A stretch of 64,000 bases of DNA from Deltaproteobacteria bacterium HGW-Deltaproteobacteria-12 (GTDB taxonomy: Bacteria > Desulfobacterota > Syntrophia > Syntrophales > Smithellaceae): positions 1-64,000 of the forward strand of contig PHBK01000012.1 in assembly GCA_002840565.1 (NCBI GenBank), read 5' to 3'. Position numbers and translations under genes: made by a program. Under the pieces are notes generated by a model, which searched no databases, was not told the DNA's origin, and saw nothing but the letters and a program-made list of their open reading frames with translations. This document shows positions 25,624-34,752 of the stretch, in pieces (within the stretch, counting starts at the first letter, position 1; each line of letters opens with the position of its first letter).

Positions 25624-25696
25624 GTAAATAGTTAAAGATCGTCAGAAAATATTCTCCAATGTATTTGTCCGTCTAAAATTTAAAGGAAAAAGCAAA

Positions 25697-26386
25697 ATGA
25701 AAATTGGCGGTTTGCAAAAGGTATCATTGATTGATTATCCGGGATTAATTTGTGCCACTGTCTTTTTACAGGGCTGCAATTTTAAATGCTCATATTGCCA
25801 TAATCCGGAATTGGTGGAGCCAAGGTTGTTTCAGCCCTGCATTAAAGAAAATGAAGTTCTGGCTTTTCTTCATACGCGAAAAGGCAAGCTCGATTCCGTG
25901 ACGATTACCGGCGGCGAGCCTACTATCCAGGATGATTTAGCGCTCTTTATTAAACAAATTAAAAAAATGGGATTTGCCGTCAAACTGGACACCAACGGAT
26001 CACAGCCGCAGGTTATCAAGGCGCTTCTTGAGGAAAAGCTGATTGATTTTATTGCCATGGATATAAAAGGACCGCTGGAGAAATATGCCGGCATTGCGGG
26101 AGTGCCGGTTGCCGGTGAAAAAATAAAGGAAAGTGTAAACAGTATTCTGAAAGCCAGGATTCCTCACGAATTCCGTACGACAATTGTTCAATCACAGCTT
26201 GCTCCGAACGATATTTTCAAAATTTCCGCATTGATTACCGGCGCCGAAAAATATGCCTTACAAAGATTTGTTCCGGTAAAAACTCTTAACAAAAAATTCC
26301 GTGAGGAAAAAAACTATCCGGATGTTGAATTAGATAAAATGAAAAAACGCCTTGAAAAAGAAATGACCTCTGTTATAGTCAGATAA
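25697..26386 (+). CDS. nrdG: anaerobic ribonucleotide reductase activating enzyme (radical SAM)
   Basis: A 229-residue radical-SAM protein that installs the glycyl radical in NrdD. The 4Fe-4S motif CNFKCSYC is at about residues 27-34, followed by the SAM-binding TITGGEP. It belongs to the longer NrdG branch (DYPG start) common in anaerobes, not to the 150-residue enterobacterial type. It starts 73 bases after nrdD with AAAGGAAAAA as ribosome site. A GAF/HD-GYP gene follows after 21 bases and may be co-transcribed. Confidence 0.93.
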   Translation: MKIGGLQKVSLIDYPGLICATVFLQGCNFKCSYCHNPELVEPRLFQPCIKENEVLAFLHTRKGKLDSVTITGGEPTIQDDLALFIKQIKKMGFAVKLDTNGSQPQVIKALLEEKLIDFIAMDIKGPLEKYAGIAGVPVAGEKIKESVNSILKARIPHEFRTTIVQSQLAPNDIFKISALITGAEKYALQRFVPVKTLNKKFREEKNYPDVELDKMKKRLEKEMTSVIVR

Positions 26387-26407
26387 AATCCACCATAAAG
26401 GCGCGTT

Positions 26408-28072
26408 ATGACCAGCAACGAAAACAATAATATCGGCAACGGCTCCTATAATGATCAGATCAACAGTTTATTGAGCAGATTGGTTGCCGACGTTCGGCAG
26501 TTTACGGAAAGCCAGCTTGGCCAGATCAAAAGACTGGCGCAGATCGGTACAGCGCTGTCGGCGGAGAAAAACCTGGATCGGCTTCTCGAAATGATTGTGG
26601 ATGAGGCTCGCAAATTTACGAATGCGGATGCCGGGACACTTTATATAATGTCGGACGATGAAACGGAGCTCGAATTTGCCATTGTTCAGAATAATTCACA
26701 GGGTGTGCGCATGGGCGGCACCGGAGGGAAAATTACCTGGCCGCCTGTTAGCTTGAGAAATGCTGACGGCAGTTCCAATCATGCCAATGTCTCTGCTCAT
26801 GTGGCTATATCCGGGAATGTCGTAAATATTGAAGACGTTTATAATGCACAGGGTTTTAATTTCGAAGGGACAAAGAAATTTGATCAAGGCACAGGCTATC
26901 GATCTAAATCAATGATGGTCGTGCCCTTGCGTAATCATGAAAACGACATTATTGGCGTCCTGCAGCTCTTGAATGCGCAGGATCCGGCGAATAAGAAGGT
27001 CATAAAATTCTCTCCCGAAGCCCAGGAAATGACTTTATCAATGGCGTCGCAGGCGGCTATAGCCCTTTCCAATAACCGGCTGATTCAGGACCTGCAGGAT
27101 TTGTTGGAGTCTTTTATTAAAACAATTGCCACGGCAATAGATGAAAAATCCCCCTATACCGGAGGCCATGTTCGCCGCGTCGCTGAATTATCCATGACAA
27201 TTGCCGCCAAAATCAATGAGGCGCAGGAAGGGAAATTCGCCGCTATTAAATTATCAGATGATCAAATGCGGGAGTTGCGTCTGGCTGCCTGGTTGCATGA
27301 TGTAGGGAAAATTACAACTCCTGAGCATGTTGTGGATAAAGCAACTAAACTGGAAACGGTTTATGACCGGCTCAATGAAATCCGAACGCGCTTTGCGTTG
27401 CTCAAAAGAGAATATAATCTGAAATTGAACGAAATATCTTCAGAAAACAGGAAGAATCAGGAAGAGGAATATTCGCGGGAGATAACGGAAATATTTGATC
27501 AGCTGGAAGAGGAATATAAATTTGTTGCCGCATTAAACAGTGGCAATGAATTTACCAGTGACAAGATGGTTGCAAGAATTAGAGAGATCGGAAAAAGACA
27601 ATTGACGGTGGGCGGAGAAGTCATGCCGCTTCTTTCCGAAGATGAAATATATAATTTAAGTATAAATCGCGGAACGCTCAATGATGAGGAAAGAAATATT
27701 ATTAATAACCATGCAATGGTAACTTATAAAATGCTTTCCCAGCTTCCCTTTCCGAAAAAGCTGCGCAGCGTTTCCATCTATGCCGCAGCCCATCATGAAA
27801 AAATCGACGGCACCGGCTATCCCATGGGGCTCAAAGGTGATGAAATAAAACTGCAATCGCGGATCATTGCCATTGCCGATATTTTTGAAGCTCTTACCGC
27901 TAAAGACAGGCCTTATAAGAAAGGCAAAACTTTAGGCGAGGCATTAAAAATAATGGGTTTTATGGTTAAAGATCAACATATCGATGCTGATTTATTTGAC
28001 CTGTTCATGAAAGAAAAAATATACAGCGAATATGCTGCCCGCGAGTTGGCCCCTCAACAGATCGACGTCTGA
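26408..28072 (+). CDS. GAF / HD-GYP domain phosphodiesterase
   Basis: A 554-residue signalling protein likely to hydrolyse cyclic di-GMP. A GAF domain (about 55-215) senses an unknown small ligand. The HD-GYP domain (about 235-545) has WLHDVGK, the metal-binding His pair in AAHHEKIDGTGYP and IIAIADIFEAL. A charged coiled-coil insertion of about 110 residues separates the HD pair from the next conserved His, a feature of one GAF-HD-GYP subfamily. There is no membrane segment or signal peptide. It follows nrdG closely, but a functional link is not evident. Confidence 0.88.
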   Translation: MTSNENNNIGNGSYNDQINSLLSRLVADVRQFTESQLGQIKRLAQIGTALSAEKNLDRLLEMIVDEARKFTNADAGTLYIMSDDETELEFAIVQNNSQGVRMGGTGGKITWPPVSLRNADGSSNHANVSAHVAISGNVVNIEDVYNAQGFNFEGTKKFDQGTGYRSKSMMVVPLRNHENDIIGVLQLLNAQDPANKKVIKFSPEAQEMTLSMASQAAIALSNNRLIQDLQDLLESFIKTIATAIDEKSPYTGGHVRRVAELSMTIAAKINEAQEGKFAAIKLSDDQMRELRLAAWLHDVGKITTPEHVVDKATKLETVYDRLNEIRTRFALLKREYNLKLNEISSENRKNQEEEYSREITEIFDQLEEEYKFVAALNSGNEFTSDKMVARIREIGKRQLTVGGEVMPLLSEDEIYNLSINRGTLNDEERNIINNHAMVTYKMLSQLPFPKKLRSVSIYAAAHHEKIDGTGYPMGLKGDEIKLQSRIIAIADIFEALTAKDRPYKKGKTLGEALKIMGFMVKDQHIDADLFDLFMKEKIYSEYAARELAPQQIDV

Positions 28073-28329
28073 TGCAAGCGCCAGTCAAAAGAATGAATTA
28101 GATTCCATACTCACCTGTTTTTGGTATTTTCAATAATCACATCTTCATGGAACGGCGCGTCCAGAGCTTTCCGTCGGCAGGCTATCATTAGTTACTATTC
28201 AATATTATTCAGGTATTAAAAAATTTATAAAAAGAGTTGACAAATGTTTCCTGATATGAAATTATTGTTTCCTGTTAAAGTAATTATCTGCTTTGGCAAA
28301 ACGATCTTAATGCTGATAAGGATATCAAT

Positions 28330-28944
28330 ATGCTGAGAGATATAACCAAGTACACATCCAAAACGGACCAAAAGCCGGCTATTGTGGAAGCAGAGATCGG
28401 AAAGAGGATCAAAGCCATTCGTGTTGAGAAGCGATTTACGCTGGAGAATATCGCCGCACAAACAGGTTTTACGAAAGGTTATTTATCCAAAGTGGAGAAA
28501 TCGGTAAAGTCCCCTCCCGTTTCTACTCTCAGCACCATAGCCCGTGCCCTCAACGTCAGCATCTCTTTACTCCTCGGAGAAGAAAACCAGTCCACCCCGC
28601 TTTGCCTCGTAAAAATAGGGGAAAGACCGCTCATCGCCAGAGACGGGACCGCCTTCGGATATTCTTATGAAGCCATAGCATATAAATTCAAGAACAGGAT
28701 GATGGAACCGTTTATTTTAACCCTGCCGCTTAATCCCAAGAAAAGAACAATGTATAAGCACGAAGGTCAGGAGATCCTCTTTGTCTTGGAAGGCAAGATG
28801 AAATTTTTTCATGGCAATGAAGAATTGATAGTAGATGAAGGAGACTGTATTTATTTTGATTCCATGATACCCCATTTTGGAGAGTCCGTGGGTAATAAAA
28901 AGGTTAAATGTCTCATGGTCTTCTGCAGTCTCGGCAGTAAATAG
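28330..28944 (+). CDS. XRE-family regulator with C-terminal cupin domain
   Basis: A 204-residue transcription factor. The N-terminal helix-turn-helix (about 23-80: FTLENIAAQTGFTKGYLSKV) is joined to a cupin sensor domain (about 130-200) with HEGQEILFVLEGKM and a second motif DSMIPHFGES. Such regulators control catabolic or uptake genes by binding the substrate in the cupin. It lies 85 bases upstream of the ABC transporter operon on the same strand and is the best candidate for its regulator. A TTGACA at 28237 with AATTAT 17 bases on is a possible promoter. Confidence 0.88.
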   Translation: MLRDITKYTSKTDQKPAIVEAEIGKRIKAIRVEKRFTLENIAAQTGFTKGYLSKVEKSVKSPPVSTLSTIARALNVSISLLLGEENQSTPLCLVKIGERPLIARDGTAFGYSYEAIAYKFKNRMMEPFILTLPLNPKKRTMYKHEGQEILFVLEGKMKFFHGNEELIVDEGDCIYFDSMIPHFGESVGNKKVKCLMVFCSLGSK

Positions 28945-29029
28945 CGTTGTTATCGTGAAATATTTTAATTCCGTGACCCAAAACCAGTTTCGCGGATCAC
29001 GGCAAAAGTTGTCTTAGAAAGGAAAAGAC

Positions 29030-29893
29030 ATGAATGATTTTGCGGTCTTTTTTCTCCACGGCCTGGCCTACGCGGGGCTTCTTTTTCTCGTTTCGGCAGG
29101 TCTTACCCTCGTATTCGGGATGATGAACGTCCTGAACTTTGCTCATGCGGCCATGTACATGCTGGGTGCATATTTTTCCTATTCCATAATGATGCATTTT
29201 ACCGGCCAGTTTTGGTTGTCATTGATGCTCTGTCCGTTGATTCTGTTTGTAATCGGTGCTTTGATTGAACGGTTTTTACTGCGGCGCGTTCATAAATTTG
29301 GCCACGTGCAGGAACTTTTACTGACTTTTGGTCTGGCCTACATAATCACGGAAATTGTAAAGTGGTACTGGGGAAATTACCCATTGGCCGTCAATATCGG
29401 CGGGATGCTGGGCAGTACCATTCAGATAATAGGCATCACCTATCCTGTTTACCGTATCTTCATTTTTCTTTGCGCGGTGTTCGTGGGTACGCTCATGGCT
29501 CTCATCCTTTATAAGACCCGCCTGGGCATTATCCTCCGAGCGGCCGTTAATGACTCGGAAATGGCCAATACACTGGGGGTGAATGTGCCGCTGGTTTTCA
29601 TGGGTGTTTTTGCTTTCGGCGCAGCCCTTTCCGGATTTGCCGGCGTAATAGCGGGCCCGCTTCTTTCCACCTTTCCGGGAATGGCCCATGAAATTCTGAT
29701 TGATGCCTTTGTTGTGATCGTCGTGGGCGGTTTCGGGAGTTTGGGCGGTGCTGTGGTGGCCGCGCTGCTCATTGGACAACTACAGTCCTTCGGTGTTCTG
29801 CTTTTTCCCAAGTTATCGGTAGCTCTCGTTTATCTTCTCATGGCTGCAGTCCTGATCATTAAACCATCTGGGCTGTTTGGTGAGGAATCCTAA
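29030..29893 (+). CDS. branched-chain amino acid-type ABC transporter permease (LivH-like)
   Basis: A 287-residue inner-membrane permease with about eight hydrophobic segments and the LivH landmarks SAGLTLVFGMMNVLNFAHA near residue 20-40, and GAALSGFAGVIAGPL and VVGGFGSLGGA near the end. It forms the channel with the LivM-like protein. It is first of five transporter genes, each touching or overlapping the next (its TAA shares a base with the next ATG). The family imports amino acids, amides and other small polar acids, so the substrate must be judged from the enzymes downstream. Confidence 0.9.
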   Translation: MNDFAVFFLHGLAYAGLLFLVSAGLTLVFGMMNVLNFAHAAMYMLGAYFSYSIMMHFTGQFWLSLMLCPLILFVIGALIERFLLRRVHKFGHVQELLLTFGLAYIITEIVKWYWGNYPLAVNIGGMLGSTIQIIGITYPVYRIFIFLCAVFVGTLMALILYKTRLGIILRAAVNDSEMANTLGVNVPLVFMGVFAFGAALSGFAGVIAGPLLSTFPGMAHEILIDAFVVIVVGGFGSLGGAVVAALLIGQLQSFGVLLFPKLSVALVYLLMAAVLIIKPSGLFGEES

Positions 29894-30897
29894 TGAAACA
29901 TAAAAGCATTCCATTCATCATTGTCGGTGTCTTAGTCGTGGCAGGAGCCTTTATGCCCGCCATTCTGAAACAGTATCATCTGAACATGCTGACGGAGATC
30001 ATTATTTTTGCGCTCTTTGCCGTAAGCTACAATCTATTACTTGGTTATGCCGGGCTTCTATCTTTCGGTCATGCCATGTTCTTTGGCCTCGGAGCCTTCA
30101 TGACGGCTGTATCGATCATTCATATTCCGGGATTGGCACTCTGGAACGCAGTATTGATAGGCATAATGACCAACATTGTTGCCGGATTTGTGATCGGCGG
30201 TCTGCTACTGCGGCATAAAGGGTCCTATTTTGCACTGCTGACCCTGGCCTTTAACGCCCTTTTCTATGCCGTTGCGACAAAATGGCATTCCGTTACCGGC
30301 GGTGACGACGGCCTAAGCATTACCCGACCGGACATCAACCTGGGATTTATATCCTTTCCCATGTCCAGCCTGGCTAACTTTTACTATCTGACCCTGATTG
30401 TTATCGGTGCGGCAATTGCCTTCTGCTGGTATTTTACCCATACGGCTATGGGTAAGACTGTTCTGCTGATGCGGGAAAACGAGGAACGGATGAAATTCCT
30501 TGGTTACAATACCAATATCAGCCGGCTGATTCTCTTTACTTTTACCGGCACAGTCGCCGGACTGGCCGGCGTTTTCTACACGCTCCATTTCCAGTTTGTC
30601 TCCATTTCAGCAATCAGTGTCGATATGACGACAGCTGTTTTGCTTATGACCTTTGTCGGAGGGACGAAGACTTTCTGGGGACCCATTCTGGGGGCATTTG
30701 TATATATTATTCTTCAGAACTATCTGAGCGATATTACGGATCGATGGCCGCTGGTGATGGGATTCATTTTTGTCTTCATGGTCCTGTTTGTTCCCGGCGG
30801 GCTGTCCGAGGTCATTATGAACTTAAAGCAGCGATTCTTTGGAAAGAAGGAGAATAACGGCGGCAAATCAGCAGCGAAAGAGGTAGTAACATCATGA
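29893..30897 (+). CDS. branched-chain amino acid-type ABC transporter permease (LivM-like)
   Basis: A 334-residue permease with about nine to ten membrane segments. ALFAVSYNLLLGYAGLLSFG (about 36-55) and the cytoplasmic loop LLMRENEERMKFLGYN, which contacts the ATPases, are typical of LivM. The tail is Lys-rich and cytoplasmic. The start overlaps the LivH-like stop by one base and the end overlaps the LivG-like start by four bases. Confidence 0.9.
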   Translation: MKHKSIPFIIVGVLVVAGAFMPAILKQYHLNMLTEIIIFALFAVSYNLLLGYAGLLSFGHAMFFGLGAFMTAVSIIHIPGLALWNAVLIGIMTNIVAGFVIGGLLLRHKGSYFALLTLAFNALFYAVATKWHSVTGGDDGLSITRPDINLGFISFPMSSLANFYYLTLIVIGAAIAFCWYFTHTAMGKTVLLMRENEERMKFLGYNTNISRLILFTFTGTVAGLAGVFYTLHFQFVSISAISVDMTTAVLLMTFVGGTKTFWGPILGAFVYIILQNYLSDITDRWPLVMGFIFVFMVLFVPGGLSEVIMNLKQRFFGKKENNGGKSAAKEVVTS

Positions 30898-31637
30898 GCG
30901 ATTATCTTCATGTCCAGAATATTTACAAAGATTTTTCGGGATTGAAAGTCCTGACCGGTGTTGAGTTCAAAGTCAAAGAGAAGGAACGCCATGCAGTCAT
31001 CGGACCCAACGGAGCCGGGAAAACAACTTTATTCAACATTATCAGCGGCAAGTTCAAACCATCCTCCGGGGCTATTCTTTTCAAGGGAGAGGACATCTCC
31101 GGAAAGCCTCCCCATCTTCTGAGCCGCCGCGGTCTTTCGCGTTCATTCCAGATTACCAATGTCTTCCAGGAATTGAGTGTCTTCGACAATATTCTTTCCG
31201 GTGCGCGTTCCCGTTACGGGCTGCGATATCATTTCTTGAAAAGACCGCGCCACGATCGTAATATCTGCGAGAAAGTGGAGGCCATAATTGAAGAGGTCGG
31301 ACTTGCAGATGTCAAGGATCAGCCGGCAAGTTCCCTGTCTTACGGCCAGCAGAGGGCTCTGGAAATCGGCATTACCCTTTCCACTGAGCCGGAACTGCTT
31401 CTCCTCGATGAGCCTACCGCCGGCATGACGCGCGAGGAAACCGACCATGCCATCAGGATGATCGAAAAGGTGGTCGTCGATCGCACATTGATTGTTATCG
31501 AGCATGATATGGAAGTGGTATTTTCCCTGGCCAATACTATCTCCGTTCTCCATTACGGAACGATACTTGTTTCCGGAACACCGGATGAAATCAGGAACGA
31601 CCAGCGGGTAAAAGATGCTTATTTGGGAGAAGGATAA
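30894..31637 (+). CDS. ABC transporter ATPase (LivG-like)
   Basis: A 247-residue ATPase with Walker A GPNGAGKTT, signature LSYGQQRALEIG (a variant of LSGGQ) and Walker B ELLLLDEPTAGM. The long spacer between Walker A and the signature with RSFQITNVFQELSVFDNIL is typical of LivG. It powers import together with the LivF-like partner that starts three bases later. Confidence 0.92.
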   Translation: MSDYLHVQNIYKDFSGLKVLTGVEFKVKEKERHAVIGPNGAGKTTLFNIISGKFKPSSGAILFKGEDISGKPPHLLSRRGLSRSFQITNVFQELSVFDNILSGARSRYGLRYHFLKRPRHDRNICEKVEAIIEEVGLADVKDQPASSLSYGQQRALEIGITLSTEPELLLLDEPTAGMTREETDHAIRMIEKVVVDRTLIVIEHDMEVVFSLANTISVLHYGTILVSGTPDEIRNDQRVKDAYLGEG

Positions 31638-31639
31638 AC

Positions 31640-32350
31640 ATGTTTGAGGTTAGAGACATCCACAGTTATTACGGCAAAAGCCACATTCTGCAAGGCGTTT
31701 CCATGAATTTGAAGGGTGGAGAACTGGTCTGCCTTCTGGGGAGAAACGGAGTCGGGAAATCAACGACATTGAAGAGCATCATGGGTGTTGTAAAACCCAA
31801 GCAGGGAAGCATTCGCCTTGATAATAAGGAATTAATCGGCAAAGAGCCATACGAGATTGCCCGCCTTGGTATCGGCTATGTTCCTGAGGACAGGCGTATT
31901 TTCCGCAGTCTCACAGTTCATGAAAATCTCCTGATGGGAATCAAAAACCAGAAAAACAGCGATGTTAAAGACGGTGGCTGGACCGTAGATCGTGTGTACG
32001 ATCTTTTTCCGCGGCTAAAGGAGAGAAGAGGTAACAAGGGCAACCACCTTTCCGGCGGCGAACAACAAATGCTGACTGTCGTGAGAACGCTCATGGGAAA
32101 CCCACGTTTAATACTTGTCGATGAACCGACCGAAGGGCTGGCCCCTTTGATCGTAAAGGATGTACTGGAGATGCTGGCAACAGTTCGGAAATCCGGTGTC
32201 ACGGTCCTCATGGTGGAGCAGAACTTTAAGGCGGCAATCAAATTGGCTGACCGCTTCTACATCATGAGCAAGGGACAAATGGTTTTCGAAGGAAATAAGG
32301 AGACACTTCTTGCCGCAGAGGATGTGAGAAAAAATTATCTGGAAGTGTAA
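31640..32350 (+). CDS. ABC transporter ATPase (LivF-like)
   Basis: A 236-residue ATPase with Walker A GRNGVGKSTT, signature HLSGGEQQML and Walker B RLILVDEPTEGLAP, the last being the LivF form. The VPEDRRIFRSLTVHENL segment is also diagnostic. It is translationally tied to the LivG-like gene and followed by the binding-protein gene after 41 bases with GGGAGG as its ribosome site. Confidence 0.92.
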   Translation: MFEVRDIHSYYGKSHILQGVSMNLKGGELVCLLGRNGVGKSTTLKSIMGVVKPKQGSIRLDNKELIGKEPYEIARLGIGYVPEDRRIFRSLTVHENLLMGIKNQKNSDVKDGGWTVDRVYDLFPRLKERRGNKGNHLSGGEQQMLTVVRTLMGNPRLILVDEPTEGLAPLIVKDVLEMLATVRKSGVTVLMVEQNFKAAIKLADRFYIMSKGQMVFEGNKETLLAAEDVRKNYLEV

Positions 32351-32391
32351 AAGATAAACAATCCAATAAGTCAAATAAATGGGAGGTATTT

Positions 32392-33606
32392 ATGAGGAAG
32401 AAGATTGTTGGCGGTTTGTGTTTTTTATTTATGGCCTTGATGCTGTCGCTGCCGATGTACGCAACAGCAGCCGAGGATACTATTAAGATCGCTGCTATGG
32501 AGCCACTTTCAGGAACCTTTAAGGATATCGGCGAACGTTATCTGGATGGTGTTGTATATGCTGCAAAAGTTATTAATGAGAGCGGCGGATTGCTGGGCAA
32601 GAAGGTGGAAGTTATTCCGGTGGACACTGAATTGAAGCCGGATGTTGCTACTCGTAAAGCTCAAAACCTTATTTTGAAAGACGGTGTGAAGTTTTTTACC
32701 GGCGGTACGGGAAGTTCGGTTGGTGCTGCCATGCAGCAGCTTGCGGAAAAACAGAACGTAATCATGGTCACATACGGAATGGCCGCCGCCAGTATGACGG
32801 GTGAAAAATGCAACAAAAATTTCTTCCGGGCCTGCGCCAACACAGACCAGCAATCTTTTGCCTTGGCGCAGTTGATTGGGAAAAAAGGCTATAAAAGAAT
32901 CGCCATAATTGCCCAGGATTACTCGTTTGGTAAAGAAGCTTTATCGGCATTTAAAAAGAAGCTGGCCCAGGTAAATCCTTCTGCAGTAATTGTGGCTGAG
33001 CTTTATCATCCAGCCGGGACGAAAGATTACGCTCCTTATGTCAGCCAGCTTATTGCTGCCAAACCGGATGTTATATTCACGCCCAACTGGGGCAACGATC
33101 TTTCTCTGCTCCTCAAACAGGGGCGTCCCATGGGAATGAAGCAGAAAATATTTTCTTACTATATTAATGATGAAGTGACGATTGAGGCGCTGGGTGACGA
33201 CAAACTTATGATTGGCAACATGGGTGCCGAAGTTTACACTCTTTCCATTCCCACGAAAAAAAATCAGGAATTTATTGCCAAATTCTACAAGGACAAGGGA
33301 TATTATCCGACATGGCTGCGCGGAAAAGCTTACATATCCACGATGTTTTGGGCTGAGGCAGTCAAAAAAGCAGGAACAACAGACGTGAATGCAGTAATCA
33401 AAGCATGGGAAGGTCTAACCTATGACGGTCCTGCCGGTGTTTGGACAATGCGGGCATGCGATCATCAGGCACAAATGCCCCTTTGGTATACTGAAATTGC
33501 ACCAAAGACCAAATATTTCAAACACGCTTTCGAAGTGCCGGCAGGCAAGGCTGAAGCAAAGGATGTGGAAGTTCCCTGTGCGGAAACAGGCTGTAAGATG
33601 AAGTAA
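32392..33606 (+). CDS. periplasmic substrate-binding protein of the ABC transporter (LivK/HAAT-like)
   Basis: A 404-residue periplasmic-binding protein. A signal peptide (about residues 1-27, ending MYATAA) precedes a type I solute-binding fold starting IKIAAMEPLSGTFKDIGE, with the usual linker segments KVEVIPVDTELKPD and YHPAGTKDYAPYVSQL. The C-terminus has four Cys residues (ACDHQ, PCAETGC), possibly two disulfides. Being the last transporter gene and next to a hydroxyacyl-CoA-dehydrogenase-like enzyme and a BKACE, it may bind a hydroxylated, possibly amino- or quaternary-ammonium-bearing acid. That is an inference. Confidence 0.88.
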   Translation: MRKKIVGGLCFLFMALMLSLPMYATAAEDTIKIAAMEPLSGTFKDIGERYLDGVVYAAKVINESGGLLGKKVEVIPVDTELKPDVATRKAQNLILKDGVKFFTGGTGSSVGAAMQQLAEKQNVIMVTYGMAAASMTGEKCNKNFFRACANTDQQSFALAQLIGKKGYKRIAIIAQDYSFGKEALSAFKKKLAQVNPSAVIVAELYHPAGTKDYAPYVSQLIAAKPDVIFTPNWGNDLSLLLKQGRPMGMKQKIFSYYINDEVTIEALGDDKLMIGNMGAEVYTLSIPTKKNQEFIAKFYKDKGYYPTWLRGKAYISTMFWAEAVKKAGTTDVNAVIKAWEGLTYDGPAGVWTMRACDHQAQMPLWYTEIAPKTKYFKHAFEVPAGKAEAKDVEVPCAETGCKMK

Positions 33607-33629
33607 CAGGCATTGAAGATCAACCGCAA

Positions 33630-33664
33630 GATGCATCCCGAATTATCGATATTCGGGATGCATC
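33630..33664. terminator. perfect inverted repeat after the transporter operon
   Basis: GATGCATCCCGAAT (33630-33643) and ATTCGGGATGCATC (33651-33664) form a 14-base perfect stem with a seven-base loop. There is no clear T run, so termination may be partial and allow read-through into the dehydrogenase gene. Confidence 0.65.
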
Positions 33665-33736
33665 ATCCATAACTATTCTATAAAAGCAGGTGTTTGCCGG
33701 ATTATTTTATTAAAATAATTCGCAGCAGAGGTTTCT

Positions 33737-34672
33737 ATGGTCAAAAATGAAAATATAGCGATAATCGGGTCGGGGCTAATGGGCTATGGCATTGCTATCG
33801 TATTTTCCAGAGCCGGGCACCGCGTTAACTTAGTGGATGTGGATGAAGCCAATCTTCAGAATGCGATCAAGAAAATAAAAGAGAATCTTCAGACCATTGC
33901 GGCAAGTGGAATAAAATTAGAAGATTCAGTTGATGAAATCCTTTCCAGAGTAAAAACATGTACAGACATGGAATCTGCCTGTGAAAAGAGTGACTTTGTT
34001 TTTGAATGTGTATTTGAAGACATAAAACTAAAACAAAGCCTTTTCCAGAAGCTTGATGCCATTTGCGATTCGGATACTATATTATGCAGCAACACTTCCG
34101 TTATATCCATTACTGAGATAGCGTCCACTGCGAAGAAAAAAGAAAGGATACTGGGTACGCACTGGTGGAATCCACCATACCTTATTCCTCTTGTTGAGGT
34201 GATTAGAACCAAAGATACATCTGACGCCTGCATGAAGAAATGCTATGATCTGTTAACCAGAGTGGGTAAGAAACCTGTATTCGTGCATAGGGATGTCCCG
34301 GGTTTCGTGGGGAACAGGATGCAGCACGCGCTCTGGCGGGAAGCCTTTGCCATAATCGATGAAGGGATTTGCGATGCCGAAACGGTGGATATCTGCGTTA
34401 AAAGCGGCTTTGGCATGCGATTGCCGGTTCTTGGACCTGTGGAAAACGCCGACATGGTAGGGCTGGACTTAACACTTTCCGTTCATAATTATCTCTTAAA
34501 ATACCTTAGTACGAGCCCCGCTCCGTCAGACATATTGAAGCAGAATGTTTCCCTCAATAAACTTGGTTTCAAAACCGGCGAAGGATTCCAAAAATGGGAT
34601 CAAGATAAGATAGAAAAATCAAGAAAAAATCTTGCCGGTTATTTGTTAAAAGCGCTGGCAGAAAAGGATTGA
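33737..34672 (+). CDS. 3-hydroxyacyl-CoA-dehydrogenase-family NAD enzyme
   Basis: A 311-residue soluble dehydrogenase with an N-terminal Rossmann domain (IIGSGLMGYGIA, residues about 9-20) and the C-terminal helical domain (RDVPGFVGNRM). The catalytic His is in GTHWWNPPYLIPLVEV, where most fatty-acid enzymes have HFFNP. The NPPY form is closer to L-gulonate and carnitine dehydrogenases, which act on free 3-hydroxy acids. It would oxidise a 3-hydroxy acid to a 3-oxo acid. The BKACE gene follows with its own ribosome site about 80 bases later, which fits a paired oxidation and cleavage. Confidence 0.85.
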   Translation: MVKNENIAIIGSGLMGYGIAIVFSRAGHRVNLVDVDEANLQNAIKKIKENLQTIAASGIKLEDSVDEILSRVKTCTDMESACEKSDFVFECVFEDIKLKQSLFQKLDAICDSDTILCSNTSVISITEIASTAKKKERILGTHWWNPPYLIPLVEVIRTKDTSDACMKKCYDLLTRVGKKPVFVHRDVPGFVGNRMQHALWREAFAIIDEGICDAETVDICVKSGFGMRLPVLGPVENADMVGLDLTLSVHNYLLKYLSTSPAPSDILKQNVSLNKLGFKTGEGFQKWDQDKIEKSRKNLAGYLLKALAEKD

Positions 34673-34752
34673 TTCAATCCAAGCAGTCCTCCGCTCCCTA
34701 TGTCAGAGAAGATCCAGGGACATTTCAACAAAGCTTAATCAGGAGTATATTT